Origin: Cognatiyoonia sediminum
GTDB lineage: Bacteria; Pseudomonadota; Alphaproteobacteria; Rhodobacterales; Rhodobacteraceae
Assembly (NCBI RefSeq): GCF_900129845.1
Contig: NZ_FQXB01000004.1
Location: 1 to 64,000, forward strand
Direction: 5' to 3'
Length of the DNA: 64,000 nt
The notes under the pieces are model-generated. The model was not told where the DNA came from, ran no database searches, and saw nothing but the letters and a program-made list of their open reading frames with translations. How positions within the stretch are numbered: the stretch's first letter is position 1; every line of letters begins with the position of its first letter. This document shows, piece by piece, positions 38,150 through 47,319 of the stretch. Position numbers and translations under genes: made by a program.

Positions 38150-38542
38150 ATGACTACTCTCGACACAAACATTGGCAAAAACAAACCTGCATTACTTCGC
38201 GTTATCTTCATCTTGAATGCGCTGAAAATCCTGCTCTCCTTTGGGCTCTTTATCGGGTTCAGCTACTACGGCCTGGAAGTTGGAGACAAAGGTGGGGATG
38301 GCATGGCGACCATCATCCTTTGGACGACGCTGGGCTACATCGTAACCTTCGCTGTCATGGTGGCTTCGATCCTCAAGAGATCGATTTTAGGCGCGCGTTT
38401 GGCATTCGTAGCTGACGTATTGATCTCACTTCCAGCGCAAGCCTTCATCGGCATTGTCGTTGCGATCATCAGCATTGGTCTAAGCTTCACAGGACCGGTC
38501 AAAGCTTTTTTCCTGGCAGAAGTCATAAGTGCCCGTGACTAA
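38150..38542 (+). CDS. Small four-helix membrane protein
   Basis: 130 residues with four predicted transmembrane segments (about 18-40, 54-75, 82-100 and 105-127). No family was recognised. It follows the haloalkane dehalogenase in the same direction and could be cotranscribed with it; whether it transports a product or has another role is unknown. Confidence 0.7.
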   Translation: MTTLDTNIGKNKPALLRVIFILNALKILLSFGLFIGFSYYGLEVGDKGGDGMATIILWTTLGYIVTFAVMVASILKRSILGARLAFVADVLISLPAQAFIGIVVAIISIGLSFTGPVKAFFLAEVISARD

Positions 38543-38622
38543 TATCCAGTAATGCTCACTGATTAGAAATGCAGAACTCGCCTCTTGGCGGGTTCTTTCG
38601 CATCTGTAGTCGGACTTCTTGA

Positions 38623-38645
38623 GAAATGTTATATTATAACGTAAC
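38623..38645. promoter_or_regulatory. Putative Zur box
   Basis: A 23-base near-palindrome starting GAAATGTTATA and ending TATAACGTAAC matches the gammaproteobacterial Zur consensus in layout. It lies about 60 bases before the start codon of the zinc-binding ZrgA-like gene. Zur represses zinc uptake genes when zinc is plentiful. The match, its position and the downstream genes support each other. Confidence 0.75.
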
Positions 38646-38705
38646 ACTTCTTCCAACCGCGCTTGGACTGCGCGCGACACCATCTTAATCTGGAGTATGT
38701 TACCC

Positions 38706-39368
38706 ATGAAACCCGCCATTTCCCTTCTTGCCCTTCTGGCCGTCAGCCCGGCCCTTGCCGATGGCACCAGAGAAGTTGACGCCCACGTCCATGGTGTAGG
38801 TAAGCTGAACATCGCGATTGATGGCACCACTGTCGCAAAAGAATTCCACGCCCCCGGCGCCGACATTGTTGGCTTTGAATACAAAGCGGAAAACGATGAA
38901 GACCTAGCGGCGATTGAAGCTGCACTCCAAACACTCTCTGACCCGCTCAATCTATTCGGATGGCCTGAAGCTGCGGAGTGTACAGTAACCTCAGCGAGTG
39001 CCGAATTGGAAACTGAGGAAGAGCATGATGATCATGGGGACGACGACCATGATGATCACGATCATGACAAAGAAGACGATCACGGTGATCATGATGAAGA
39101 CCACGATGAAGAGGACAATCATGATCACGACGAACATGCGGATCATGACGACCATGACCATGCCGAAGAGGCAAGCCACACAGAATTCCACGCAGAATAT
39201 AGGTTCGACTGCGCCAACCCTGACGCGCTGACTGAATTGAGCTTTACCTACTTCGACGTTTTCGACAACGCGCTCGAAGTGGAGGTTCAAATCATCACGG
39301 CTTCCGGTGCGAGCGCATTTGAAGTAGAACGCGACGCACCAACACTGGATCTATCAAGCGCGTTCTAA
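38706..39368 (+). CDS. ZrgA-like periplasmic zinc-binding protein (DUF2796)
   Basis: 220 residues with a Sec signal (about 1-17, ending SPALA). A DUF2796 domain is followed by a His/Asp/Glu-rich tract (about residues 104-158) with some 15 His, then a short beta-rich C-terminal part. Such tracts capture Zn2+. In Vibrio cholerae, ZrgA heads the Zur-repressed zrgABCDE zinc importer. The start is the ATG at 38706; the frame is open to 38697. The next gene begins one base after the stop. A Zur box lies just upstream. Confidence 0.88.
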   Translation: MKPAISLLALLAVSPALADGTREVDAHVHGVGKLNIAIDGTTVAKEFHAPGADIVGFEYKAENDEDLAAIEAALQTLSDPLNLFGWPEAAECTVTSASAELETEEEHDDHGDDDHDDHDHDKEDDHGDHDEDHDEEDNHDHDEHADHDDHDHAEEASHTEFHAEYRFDCANPDALTELSFTYFDVFDNALEVEVQIITASGASAFEVERDAPTLDLSSAF

Positions 39369-39369
39369 T

Positions 39370-40062
39370 TTGACCGAAACGGTTCTACAGCTGAAGGACG
39401 TCCAATTCGACTGGACCAAACGGGCAGAGTTTTCTCTGTCCGTTCCTGATTTTGCCATGCGCAAGGGCGAAACCGTGTTGCTGTTGGGCGAAAGTGGGTC
39501 TGGAAAGTCGACGCTGCTGTCTTTAATCTGCGGAACACTGGTCCCCCAAGCGGGGAGCATCAAAGTTGCCGACGCCGATATGACCACTCTCTCCGCGAGC
39601 GCGCGTGACCGCTTTCGTGCTGAGCGGATTGGGGTAATCTTTCAGCAGTTCAACTTGCTGCCGTTCGGAACCGTGGCAGACAATATCCAACTTCCGCTCC
39701 GATTTGCGCCCGAGCGTAGGCAAAAGGCAGGAGATGTGGGGAATGCCACACAAAACTTGCTGGATGCGTTGGGCCTCTCGCGTTCTGTGATTATCGCCAA
39801 GGCCAGTACGCTCAGCGTGGGTCAACAACAACGCGTTGCCGTCGCTCGCGCGCTCATCGGTCAACCTTCGCTTATCATCGCGGATGAACCTACCTCTGCT
39901 CTCGACGCTGCCACGCAATCGGCTTTTCTCGACGTCCTTTTCGAACAAGTCGCCGCCAGCGGAGCGAGTTTGCTCATGGTCAGCCACGATGCCCGTCTCG
40001 CAGATCGTTTTGACCGCACCGTCACGATGGATGATCTCACCAAACCCAAGGTGGCGGTATGA
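39370..40062 (+). CDS. ABC transporter ATPase of the zinc operon
   Basis: 230 residues. Walker A LLGESGSGKSTLL, signature LSVGQQQRVAVARAL and Walker B LIIADEPTSALD are intact. It is of the MacB/LolD type, which pairs with FtsX-like permeases. The start is TTG at 39370, one base past the ZrgA stop; no alternative was found in frame nearby. It overlaps the permease by four bases (ATGA). Together with ZrgA and the permease it should form a zinc-related transport system; the direct link is inferred from context. Confidence 0.92.
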   Translation: MTETVLQLKDVQFDWTKRAEFSLSVPDFAMRKGETVLLLGESGSGKSTLLSLICGTLVPQAGSIKVADADMTTLSASARDRFRAERIGVIFQQFNLLPFGTVADNIQLPLRFAPERRQKAGDVGNATQNLLDALGLSRSVIIAKASTLSVGQQQRVAVARALIGQPSLIIADEPTSALDAATQSAFLDVLFEQVAASGASLLMVSHDARLADRFDRTVTMDDLTKPKVAV

Positions 40063-41309
40063 TCCTCCGCCTCGCCATCGCCTCGCTCGCCGCCCGCGCT
40101 GTTACGGTTTGCATGACGATCCTCGCCATCGCCTTATCTGTCGCCCTCTTCCTCGGCGTCGAGAAGGTGCGTACCGGCGCAAAAGGCAGCTTTGCCGATA
40201 CAATCTCCGGCACTGACTTGATCGTCGGCGCGCGCTCTGGCTCCGTGCAACTGTTGCTCTATTCCGTCTTTCGCATCGGCAACGCTACCAACAACATCAC
40301 ATGGGAGAGCTACCAAGACATCGCCGACCGGCCAGAAGTGGATTGGATCGTCCCGATCTCTCTCGGTGATAGCCATCGCCAATTTCGCGTAATGGGCACG
40401 ACGTCCGAGTTTTTCGACCATTACAAATACCGCCAAGGGCAGTCGCTTGCGCTGCAAGAGGGGGCATTGATGGGCGATCTCTTCGATACAGTCATAGGTG
40501 CAGATGTGGCCGAGACTCTGGGCTATTCGGTTGGCGACCCCATCGTCGTCTCTCATGGCATTGCGTCCTTCGCGGACCACAAAGATCAACCCTTCCGCAT
40601 TTCTGGCATTTTGGAAAAAACTGGCACGCCCGTAGACCGCACCGTTATTGTCAGCCTAGAGGCGATTGAGGCGATCCATGTTGATTGGCAAAACGGCGCT
40701 CAAATCCCGGGTCAATCCACGCCGCCCGATGTCATCCGCCAGATGGACCTGCAACCCCAAGCCATCACCGCCGCTCTCGTTGGGTTAGAAAGTCCGCTGC
40801 AAACCTTCGCCCTGCAACGTGCGATCAATCAATACCCTGAGGAGCCACTCCTCGCCATCCTACCCGGTGTTGCTCTGCAAGACCTGTGGGCCATCGTTGG
40901 TGTTGCTGAAACGGCGCTGCTCGCTGTCTCTGCCATGGTTGTCGTCACAGCCCTCATCGGCCTGATGGCCACGATATTTGCGAGCCTCACCGAACGCCGC
41001 CGCGAAATGGCGATCTATCGCGCAATGGGTGCACGCCCCTCCACCATCTTTGGGCTGCTGATTTTAGAGGCTGTTCTCGTAGCCGCCGCCGGTGCCATCT
41101 TCGGCCTGATCTTCCTCTACTTCGGCCTGTCCATTGCCCAACCGCTGATCGACCGCAACTTCGGCCTATGGCTCGACATTGCGCCCCCAGGGGGACAAGA
41201 GGCGCTGATCCTTCTCGCCGTCGTCGCTGCTGGCGCAATTGTGAGCATCCTTCCAGCATTGCGCGCCTATAAATTGTCGCTCGCCGATGGTATGATGGTC
41301 AAAACCTGA
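40059..41309 (+). CDS. FtsX/MacB-like ABC permease of the zinc operon
   Basis: 416 residues. One N-terminal transmembrane segment, a large periplasmic domain (about 45-270) and three C-terminal segments (about 285-310, 335-365 and 375-400) match the FtsX/MacB fold. The C-terminal ends with KLSLADGMMVKT. In Vibrio zrg operons a permease of this type acts with the ATPase. Overlap with the ATPase gene and 13-base spacing to the DUF3299 gene show one operon. Confidence 0.9.
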   Translation: MILRLAIASLAARAVTVCMTILAIALSVALFLGVEKVRTGAKGSFADTISGTDLIVGARSGSVQLLLYSVFRIGNATNNITWESYQDIADRPEVDWIVPISLGDSHRQFRVMGTTSEFFDHYKYRQGQSLALQEGALMGDLFDTVIGADVAETLGYSVGDPIVVSHGIASFADHKDQPFRISGILEKTGTPVDRTVIVSLEAIEAIHVDWQNGAQIPGQSTPPDVIRQMDLQPQAITAALVGLESPLQTFALQRAINQYPEEPLLAILPGVALQDLWAIVGVAETALLAVSAMVVVTALIGLMATIFASLTERRREMAIYRAMGARPSTIFGLLILEAVLVAAAGAIFGLIFLYFGLSIAQPLIDRNFGLWLDIAPPGGQEALILLAVVAAGAIVSILPALRAYKLSLADGMMVKT

Positions 41310-41322
41310 GGACGATGCCCCG

Positions 41323-41823
41323 ATGCTGACCCGAAGATCCGCCCTAACCCTTTTGGCCGCGACCACAGCCGCGCCAACAGCCACCTTCGCCAGCGCCCCG
41401 CGCGAAACATGGTGGGAAGACCTTATCCCGCCGGGCGTGCCCTATTCCGAAATTATCGGAGAGGGGGATATGGACGTGGAGAATGACACATGGGCGCCGA
41501 TCTACGATGCAAATGGCGTCAAGCTTAACGAAGCTCTCGACGGTGTTTACATCAAAATGCCCGGGTTCATTCTGCCCTTGGATGTGACCTCCGAAGGCGT
41601 GAAGGATTTCATCCTAGTCCCTTACGTCGGGGCCTGTATCCACGTCCCGCCGCCACCCGCAAACCAACTGGTTGTCGCCAGCGCGCAAACAGCGTGGCCG
41701 AGCGATCAGCTATGGGATGCGGTTTGGGTCACGGGTACGATGCGGACGCAACTGCAATCGACTCAGTTTGGCCAGACCGGTTATTCCATCTCAGTTGATG
41801 AGATGGAGATTTATGTTTGGTGA
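41323..41823 (+). CDS. DUF3299 exported protein of the zinc operon
   Basis: 166 residues with an N-terminal signal (TRRSALTLLAATTAA; Tat-like RR). DUF3299 is recognised from MPGFILPLDVTSEGVKDFIL and the PYVGACIHVPPPPANQL segment, which contains the only Cys of the mature part and a His. Function unknown; it may help load zinc on the binding protein or assemble the transporter. It ends the operon that starts with ZrgA. The following gene begins about 150 bases away. Confidence 0.85.
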   Translation: MLTRRSALTLLAATTAAPTATFASAPRETWWEDLIPPGVPYSEIIGEGDMDVENDTWAPIYDANGVKLNEALDGVYIKMPGFILPLDVTSEGVKDFILVPYVGACIHVPPPPANQLVVASAQTAWPSDQLWDAVWVTGTMRTQLQSTQFGQTGYSISVDEMEIYVW

Positions 41824-41969
41824 GGTTTTGCCTCGCGGAATGACAACGCTTTCAACCTAGATCGATACCTGTCCAAAATTTCTTGCAGCATTTCTGTAAT
41901 GATCTGCTAGCTTTTCCATGAATTTACGGCCTAATCGGCCTTTTTTGGAAATTGTATGGGACAAATAAT

Positions 41970-42452
41970 ATGAGCGATAGTTTTGTAAGACGGCTGGGCC
42001 GCACGCTGGGACAACTGGCATTGGCGCTTTTGAACGCCACTCTTCTTCTTATCGTAGCGGCCTTGGTCCTTAGTTGGCTATTGGCGGACAAGGTTGAAGA
42101 TGTAGCCGAGACAACGATTGCCGCTGCTACCGAGCAGGTCGAACGCCTAACACCGGTCACGGATCAAGCAACTAGTTTGCGCGGACAACTGGCGGAACTG
42201 CGGGCTGACGTTGCCAAACTTGAAAATCTGGACGGTTCAGAAGCGACTGCATCCGCACAGGCTATTCTTGCGAAATTGGACGATCTCGAAGGATCAATTT
42301 CGGAAATGAATGCGACGCTTGAGCCGTTCGTTGAGCAGATCACAGCAGAACCTAGTACATTGGTTGATCGCGCTGTTGAAACAGGCTTCGCAGAAGCAGG
42401 GACTTGGATCGCAACACTTCGCGATTGCCGTCTGGTTGAGGATGATGCCTAA
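41970..42452 (+). CDS. Membrane-anchored coiled-coil protein
   Basis: 160 residues of unknown function. One transmembrane segment (about 14-40) is followed by a long heptad-rich coiled coil (about 45-135) with acidic character. The start is ATG at 41970; the frame is open to a TTG at 41952. It converges on rpsO with a terminator between them. Possibly a structural or membrane-domain protein; no family recognised. Confidence 0.7.
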   Translation: MSDSFVRRLGRTLGQLALALLNATLLLIVAALVLSWLLADKVEDVAETTIAAATEQVERLTPVTDQATSLRGQLAELRADVAKLENLDGSEATASAQAILAKLDDLEGSISEMNATLEPFVEQITAEPSTLVDRAVETGFAEAGTWIATLRDCRLVEDDA

Positions 42453-42457
42453 ACTGC

Positions 42458-42486
42458 AAAACGCCCGCCGGTTTGGGCGAGCGTTT
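42458..42486. terminator. Terminator between coiled-coil gene and rpsO
   Basis: AAACGC/GCGTTT with CGCC/GGCG below a mismatch forms the stem at 42459-42486, between two convergent stops at 42452 and 42513; it can act in both directions, though the U runs are short. Confidence 0.7.
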
Positions 42487-42512
42487 CAGAATGATCTGTT
42501 GGGGAAATGCGC

Positions 42513-42782
42513 TTAGCGGCGCAGGCCCAGACGCTTGATCAGGTCTTGGTAGCGTGCTTCGTCTTTGGCTTTTGTGTAATCCAAAAGCTTACGACGCTGT
42601 GCAACCATTTTCAAAAGACCACGACGACCGTGGTTGTCTTTCTTGTGGGTCTTGAAATGTTCCGTCAGGGTCGCGATGCGCGAGGACAGGATAGCAACCT
42701 GTACTTCTGGGGAACCTGTGTCGCCTTCTTTTGTGGCGAACTCTTTCATGATCCGTGCTTTTTCGTCAGCAGTAATCGACAT
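42513..42782 (-). CDS. rpsO: 30S ribosomal protein S15
   Basis: 89 residues, the standard length. It binds the central domain of 16S rRNA. The conserved [17 protein letters not shown] and [19 protein letters not shown] are present. The start is at 42782 with AGGAGA just upstream; a longer frame runs to 42818. In most relatives pnp follows directly; here pnp is more than 7 kb away. Upstream (42783-42917) is the end of the RTX-like gene. Confidence 0.97.
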   Translation of the reverse strand: MSITADEKARIMKEFATKEGDTGSPEVQVAILSSRIATLTEHFKTHKKDNHGRRGLLKMVAQRRKLLDYTKAKDEARYQDLIKRLGLRR

Positions 42783-42917
42783 CGGGGTCTCCTTCATTTT
42801 CAAAGGGTTATGGCGCAAGCCGGGATGTCGTCCAGCAAGGCCCGTGGAGGGTCCGGCACAGCGATTCTGTGCGCAGATGCGTGCGTTTAGACCTTTGCCT
42901 TTGAAAAGGAAAGAAAT

Positions 42918-43794
42918 TTATGCCGCGATCAGCTTGATTTGGGACAGATCGATCGGCGTCCCATGCGAGAAAGTGGCCACGGTTTCATCTCCGGCGATCA
43001 GGCTGAGACCTTCGCTGTTGTTTTCAAGGTAAAGTGTCGGGGCTGTATCCACTACATAAAGCACCTCAAGCTGATCTTGTGTCGCATCGTAGTCATCTAC
43101 AACCGCATCCGCTTTTATTGGGATGACAAAGACATCCGCGCCTGCACCGCCGTTCAGATGGTCGTTGGCGCCGGCTGTCAGAACGTCACTGCCGCTTCCT
43201 CCATTGAGGAAATCGCGATCCAGGTCATCACCGCCATAAAGCTCATCATGTCCAGCACCGCCGAAAAGATGATCAGCACCCGCGCCACCGTCTAGCGTGT
43301 CGTCCCCAAAAATTCCCTTCAATGGAATCAACACCTTCACCACCAAACAGCTGGTCATTCCCGCCACCTCCAATCAGTTGATCCTGACCCGCATCCCCAT
43401 GCAAGACGTCATCACCGATGGACCCAAAGAGACTGTCACCACCCTCACCGCCAAGGAGCATATCATCGCCTTTGCCGCCTATCACCTCGTCGTCGCCATC
43501 GCCACTTTCAACGCGATCATTCCCTTCTTCAACATCCACATAGTCCGCCTCGCCGCCAGTCAGCACCGTATCATCTCCATCCCCAGAGAAGATCACCGAT
43601 CGACCTTCCGCACTCTTGTCGATTACCTCTCCTGATGCATCCAAAATACTCGCCACATTGCCAACGGGCGTGAGCCCCATCCCAACGGAATTCTCTCCGT
43701 CAGAAACGCCTTCATCGGTGAATTCATCGTCCTCGGTGCCCGTCAGAACCAGAACTGAAAGCCCAAATCCCATCAACGCAAGTATAGCCAGCAT
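42918..43794 (-). pseudogene. RTX-type calcium-binding protein with frameshift
   Basis: Two overlapping reading frames encode one protein. The 5' part (43794 down to about 43315) has a short N-terminal hydrophobic anchor and several GGxGxD nonapeptides; the 3' part (down to 42918) continues the repeats GAGADHLFGG and ends with a terminal domain. The frame changes by -1 near the T5/G4 run (plus-strand C4A5, 43304-43312). The intact protein would be about 290 residues with roughly a dozen RTX repeats. The break may be real, a sequencing error at the homopolymer, or slippage at TTT; it is called broken. Function would be calcium binding at the membrane or outside. Confidence 0.7.
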
Positions 43795-43883
43795 GGCTGC
43801 CTATCCACATCCAAACGCTCCGACCCACGGCCAGTGTTTTAAAGGGTTTGCGCCGCGACCCCGAATGAATTCGGGTTAACTGG

Positions 43884-44393
43884 TTAAGGGTGCCAGCGTT
43901 CCGGTTGTTGAGCGTAGCTGATATAAAGCGGGTGTCTGGGGTGCCCTGCTTTGGTCAATCCCAGATGAAATATCGGTGCCTCGGTTCGGAACAAAAGGTC
44001 ACGGACATAGATCCCTTGATCCCGATGCTCGCCATGCGCGCCCCATGCGGCGATGATGTCATCGGCCCACGCCGTGCCGTCGATCAAGGTCTGATCGTTG
44101 TCAGGCCCAACTGGCGTCTTTGCTTTGCGCATCGCGTGGGGATCGGTATCCCGCCAAGCGAAAATATTCGTCACTCGAAACGCGCCATATCCCAAAGCAC
44201 GGGCACGTCTTTCGCAGCGTTCGACGGTTGGATCATTCGCAATTTCATTGGCTTTCGACGGGTTCAACATCACGAACATCACCCGCCTTGCATCAGCATC
44301 CCAAATGCGCGTCAGGGCGTAACGATATCGTTCGCAATCAGAATACACCGCCTCTGACCAAGTGCCGTCAGATTCATGCGTCCGCCGGATCAT
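43884..44393 (-). CDS. DUF1643 protein
   Basis: 169 residues. The DUF1643 signature [22 protein letters not shown] followed by [13 protein letters not shown] is clear. Function unknown. Its start overlaps the truB stop by four bases (ATGA), so it is cotranscribed with truB. No signal peptide. Confidence 0.92.
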   Translation of the reverse strand: MIRRTHESDGTWSEAVYSDCERYRYALTRIWDADARRVMFVMLNPSKANEIANDPTVERCERRARALGYGAFRVTNIFAWRDTDPHAMRKAKTPVGPDNDQTLIDGTAWADDIIAAWGAHGEHRDQGIYVRDLLFRTEAPIFHLGLTKAGHPRHPLYISYAQQPERWHP

Positions 44394-45304
44394 GTGCTTG
44401 GTGCGTTAAAGACCCGCGTTGGGTGGAGCAGCCCGCCGCGATAAGTTCCAACGGCAATGGCATGGCCCTCATAGGACGCCCAAGCTTCGTCACCGAATTC
44501 AACGTCGGAGCCAATGACCTCCGCCGGATTGCCATTGCGCAACTTGTTCACGCTTTCGGCCAAGCAACGCACCTCTGGCAGATCGTCGAGGCCAATCTCC
44601 AGCGACTGCAAATGGGCGTCCAACGCACCCGTCTTCGCGTTCGCGTCGATGGTTTCGATGGACAACCCATCCTCGGCCTGAAATGGACCAGACCAGATGC
44701 GCCGCAGCTCTCTGACATGTCCGAAACAGCCAAGTGTTTCACCCAAATCCCGCGCAATCGAACGGACGTACCCGCCCTTACCGCAGGTCATTTCCAAGGT
44801 CACATGGTCGTCGTCTTCGCGATCAACCATCACCAATTCCTCTACCCACAATGGCCGTGCAGCGAGCTCTATCTCCTCGCCATCCCGTGCTTTCTTGTAG
44901 GCCCGCACACCGTCAATTTTAACTGCAGAGAATTGCGGTGGCACCTGCATGATGTCACCGATGAAATCGCCCAAAGCCGCCTTGATGTCGTCATCGCTCG
45001 GACGAGTGTCCGAGCTTGCGATCACCTCGCCCTCGGCATCGTCGGTATTGGTGGCTTGTCCCAGGCGCACCGTAAATTCATAGGCTTTCAGCGCGTCGGT
45101 GATGTAGGGCACGGTCTTTGTTGCTTCGCCCAATGCCACGGCCAAAACGCCTGTGGCCTCTGGGTCCAGCGTCCCTGCATGGCCTGCCTTTTTGGCATCC
45201 ATCGCCCAGCGCACTTTGTTCACGACAGCGGTGGAGGTCATGCCCGCGGGCTTGTCGACGATCAACCAACCTGAAATATCGCGGCCTTTGCGTTTCCGAC
45301 CCAT
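44390..45304 (-). CDS. truB: tRNA pseudouridine-55 synthase TruB
   Basis: 304 residues. It makes pseudouridine 55 in the T loop of tRNA. The catalytic Asp47 is in [12 protein letters not shown], with KPAGMTST before it. A C-terminal PUA-like domain is present. It is normally between rbfA and rpsO; here a DddQ-like gene separates it from rbfA. Confidence 0.96.
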   Translation of the reverse strand: MGRKRKGRDISGWLIVDKPAGMTSTAVVNKVRWAMDAKKAGHAGTLDPEATGVLAVALGEATKTVPYITDALKAYEFTVRLGQATNTDDAEGEVIASSDTRPSDDDIKAALGDFIGDIMQVPPQFSAVKIDGVRAYKKARDGEEIELAARPLWVEELVMVDREDDDHVTLEMTCGKGGYVRSIARDLGETLGCFGHVRELRRIWSGPFQAEDGLSIETIDANAKTGALDAHLQSLEIGLDDLPEVRCLAESVNKLRNGNPAEVIGSDVEFGDEAWASYEGHAIAVGTYRGGLLHPTRVFNAPST

Positions 45305-45356
45305 TTTGCCCTCTTTCTGCAGTAGGCGGCCCTGCTAACGGGCTTGCGCAACTCCG

Positions 45357-45938
45357 TCAATCAATCTGGGATTTTTCGACCGCGCCTGCGTTCCAAAGAA
45401 ACCCCAGAACCAGCGGTTCCCCACAATCTGTGCACATCCCGTGCGGTTGCCATGGCGGATTGTGAATGACCTCACCCGCGGATTTCTGATGCCAGTCGCT
45501 GTTACCGATGGACCAGGATGCAGTGCCGGAAAGGATGACATAGGCCTCTTCCGCTGAATGCCTGTGAACGGGATATTCAATGTCGGGTCCGAGGATCAGG
45601 ATGCCCGCCAAGATCGCATCGCTTTTGATTGGTGCATCGGGGCCCACAAGCATTGTCCAGCCGTAGCGTTCTAGAAATGGTGCGCCTATGTCTGTGGCGG
45701 TGTAGGTCTGTTGCCAATGCAAGGCGCTGGCAATGTCGCGAAGATCATTGATAGCTGGACCTTGAGAAGCGTCGTTGAGCCAGCCGGTAACAGGTAAAGT
45801 CGCGGGTGTTTCTGCGACCGCAACCACCGAAGACCTTGGCCACTTCGAAGCGATAGACCGAACCGCATCAATGCCGGACTCTGCGAAGTGATCGCGCAGA
45901 GCGATTGCGATGGAAATGATCTTATCTGCGTCCGTCAA
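45357..45938 (-). CDS. DddQ-like dimethylsulfoniopropionate lyase (cupin)
   Basis: 193 residues. It is likely to cleave DMSP to dimethyl sulfide and acrylate. The cupin metal ligands are His125, His127 and Glu131 in YPVHRHSAEEAYVI, with Tyr133 at the place of the catalytic Tyr known in DddQ, and His166 in PPWQPHGM. Length and the PPWQPH segment also match DddQ rather than DddW. The only in-frame start is TTG at 45938, with a stop just upstream in frame, so the start is uncommon. It lies between rbfA and truB on the same strand, 28 bases from rbfA. A cupin of another function remains possible. Confidence 0.78.
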   Translation of the reverse strand: MTDADKIISIAIALRDHFAESGIDAVRSIASKWPRSSVVAVAETPATLPVTGWLNDASQGPAINDLRDIASALHWQQTYTATDIGAPFLERYGWTMLVGPDAPIKSDAILAGILILGPDIEYPVHRHSAEEAYVILSGTASWSIGNSDWHQKSAGEVIHNPPWQPHGMCTDCGEPLVLGFLWNAGAVEKSQID

Positions 45939-45966
45939 CGGCCATCACCCCAAGGCGACTCAACGC

Positions 45967-46362
45967 CTACTTATCCAAATCCTGCCGCACATGCGGATCG
46001 TTGAGCATCCGCGTTGTGGCGTCCATTCGGTCAAAGGTGTCATCAATCTCAAACCGTATTTCAGGCGCGAATTTGATCGACAGGGCTTTGCTGACCTCGC
46101 GCCGGATTTCGTGGCGGTTGTTGCGCAGCGCGGCAAGGCATTCTTCCTTTTGCCCGCCACCGAGCGGCAGCACATAAGCCGTTGCAACCCGCAGATCGGG
46201 GGAACATCTGACTTCGCCCACAGTAATGGACATACGCGCCAGATCAGGGTCGTTCACATCGCCCCGTTGCAGCATCTCTGACAATCTGCGGCGGATCAGC
46301 TCGCCAACGCGCAGTTGACGTTGCGACGGCGCGCGGCCTTCGGAATTTCGGTTCTTTGCCAT
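45967..46362 (-). CDS. rbfA: Ribosome-binding factor A
   Basis: 131 residues. It assists late 30S maturation. The KH-like core includes RVGELIRRRLSEMLQRGD and DLRVATAYVLPLGG. The start MAKNRNSEGRAPSQ at 46362 is conserved; a longer frame reaches 46551 but runs into the dapB promoter region. Divergent from dapB with 97 bases between. Confidence 0.95.
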   Translation of the reverse strand: MAKNRNSEGRAPSQRQLRVGELIRRRLSEMLQRGDVNDPDLARMSITVGEVRCSPDLRVATAYVLPLGGGQKEECLAALRNNRHEIRREVSKALSIKFAPEIRFEIDDTFDRMDATTRMLNDPHVRQDLDK

Positions 46363-46459
46363 AGGGCCGATGTAAGCCTTCGGGTGGCTCTTGCCAAGCA
46401 AGGCTTTGCTTTTTGGCCAATCGCGGCTAGTCGTGCGTCTGAATATTGAGGACGGACCA

Positions 46460-47269
46460 ATGACAGAACTCCCTGGCATCGTGATCACCGGCGGCTCTGG
46501 CCGCATGGGGCAAATGTTGATCAACACGGTTTTGAATAGCGACAAGGCCAAACTGGTTGGCGTTGTCGATCGTGCTGGGCATGACTGGGTAGGTCAAGAT
46601 ATCGGGGTGGCCATGGGTGGCGCTGCTGTTGGCGTAACGGTCACTGATGACCCAGTGCAGGTTTTTGCGCAGGCGCAAGCGGTGATCGACTTCACCTCTC
46701 CGGCTGCGACGGTGGAGTTTGCAGGCCTCGCGGCGCAGGCTCGGGCCGTCCATGTCATCGGGACCACAGGCCTGACCGAGGACGACATTGCCGCGATCGG
46801 GCGTGCCGCGCGCCACACACGTATCGTGCGGGCAGGGAATATGTCTTTGGGTGTGAACCTGCTGGTGAAGCTGACACAGATGGTGGCAGAGGCGCTGGAC
46901 GATGATTTCGATATCGAAGTGATCGAGGCGCACCACCACCACAAAGTTGACGCGCCATCAGGCACTGCTTTGATGTTGGGAGAAGCGGCGGCGAAGGGCC
47001 GTGGTGTAAACCTGAACGACGTCAGCGACAGTGGGCGCGACGGGATCACGGGTGCACGCACTAAGGGGGACATCGGGTTTTCCGCCATCCGCGGGGGCGA
47101 CATTGTGGGGGAGCATGATGTGCTGTTTGCCGCCGCTGGTGAGCGGATTGTGCTGCGTCATCTGGCGACGGATCGTGCGATCTTTGCACGTGGTGCGGTG
47201 AAGGCCGCGCTTTGGGGTTTGGACAAAGATCCAGGCGAATATGATATGTTCGACGTTTTGGGTTTGTGA
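46460..47269 (+). CDS. dapB: 4-hydroxy-tetrahydrodipicolinate reductase
   Basis: 269 residues. It makes tetrahydrodipicolinate in the lysine/diaminopimelate pathway. The N-terminal NAD(P) motif GGSGRMGQ and [13 protein letters not shown] (near residue 157) are typical. The start at 46460 follows a GAGGA site; the frame is open further to 46391. It is divergent from rbfA. Confidence 0.96.
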   Translation: MTELPGIVITGGSGRMGQMLINTVLNSDKAKLVGVVDRAGHDWVGQDIGVAMGGAAVGVTVTDDPVQVFAQAQAVIDFTSPAATVEFAGLAAQARAVHVIGTTGLTEDDIAAIGRAARHTRIVRAGNMSLGVNLLVKLTQMVAEALDDDFDIEVIEAHHHHKVDAPSGTALMLGEAAAKGRGVNLNDVSDSGRDGITGARTKGDIGFSAIRGGDIVGEHDVLFAAAGERIVLRHLATDRAIFARGAVKAALWGLDKDPGEYDMFDVLGL

Positions 47270-47319
47270 TCCAAACGGGATGATTTCGCGTATCTCTCAA
47301 GGAACTTGGGAGATGTGCG

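Noticed and set aside
38623-38645. Fur box reading of the palindrome
   Set aside because: The AT-rich core with GAAATGTTATA fits Zur better, and the downstream genes are zinc related.
38991-39290. Minus-strand open frame with long Val/Ile/Met tract, looking like a membrane protein
   Set aside because: It is the antisense of the His/Asp codon repeat of the ZrgA-like gene; GAT/CAT codons read as ATC/ATG on the other strand.
43304-43317. Programmed -1 frameshift site in the RTX gene
   Set aside because: The run does not form a canonical X-XXY-YYZ slippery heptamer, so a mutation or sequencing error is the simpler explanation.
44120-45274. 384-codon plus-strand open frame
   Set aside because: Antisense to DUF1643 and truB, both clear genes; no recognisable domain or ribosome binding site.
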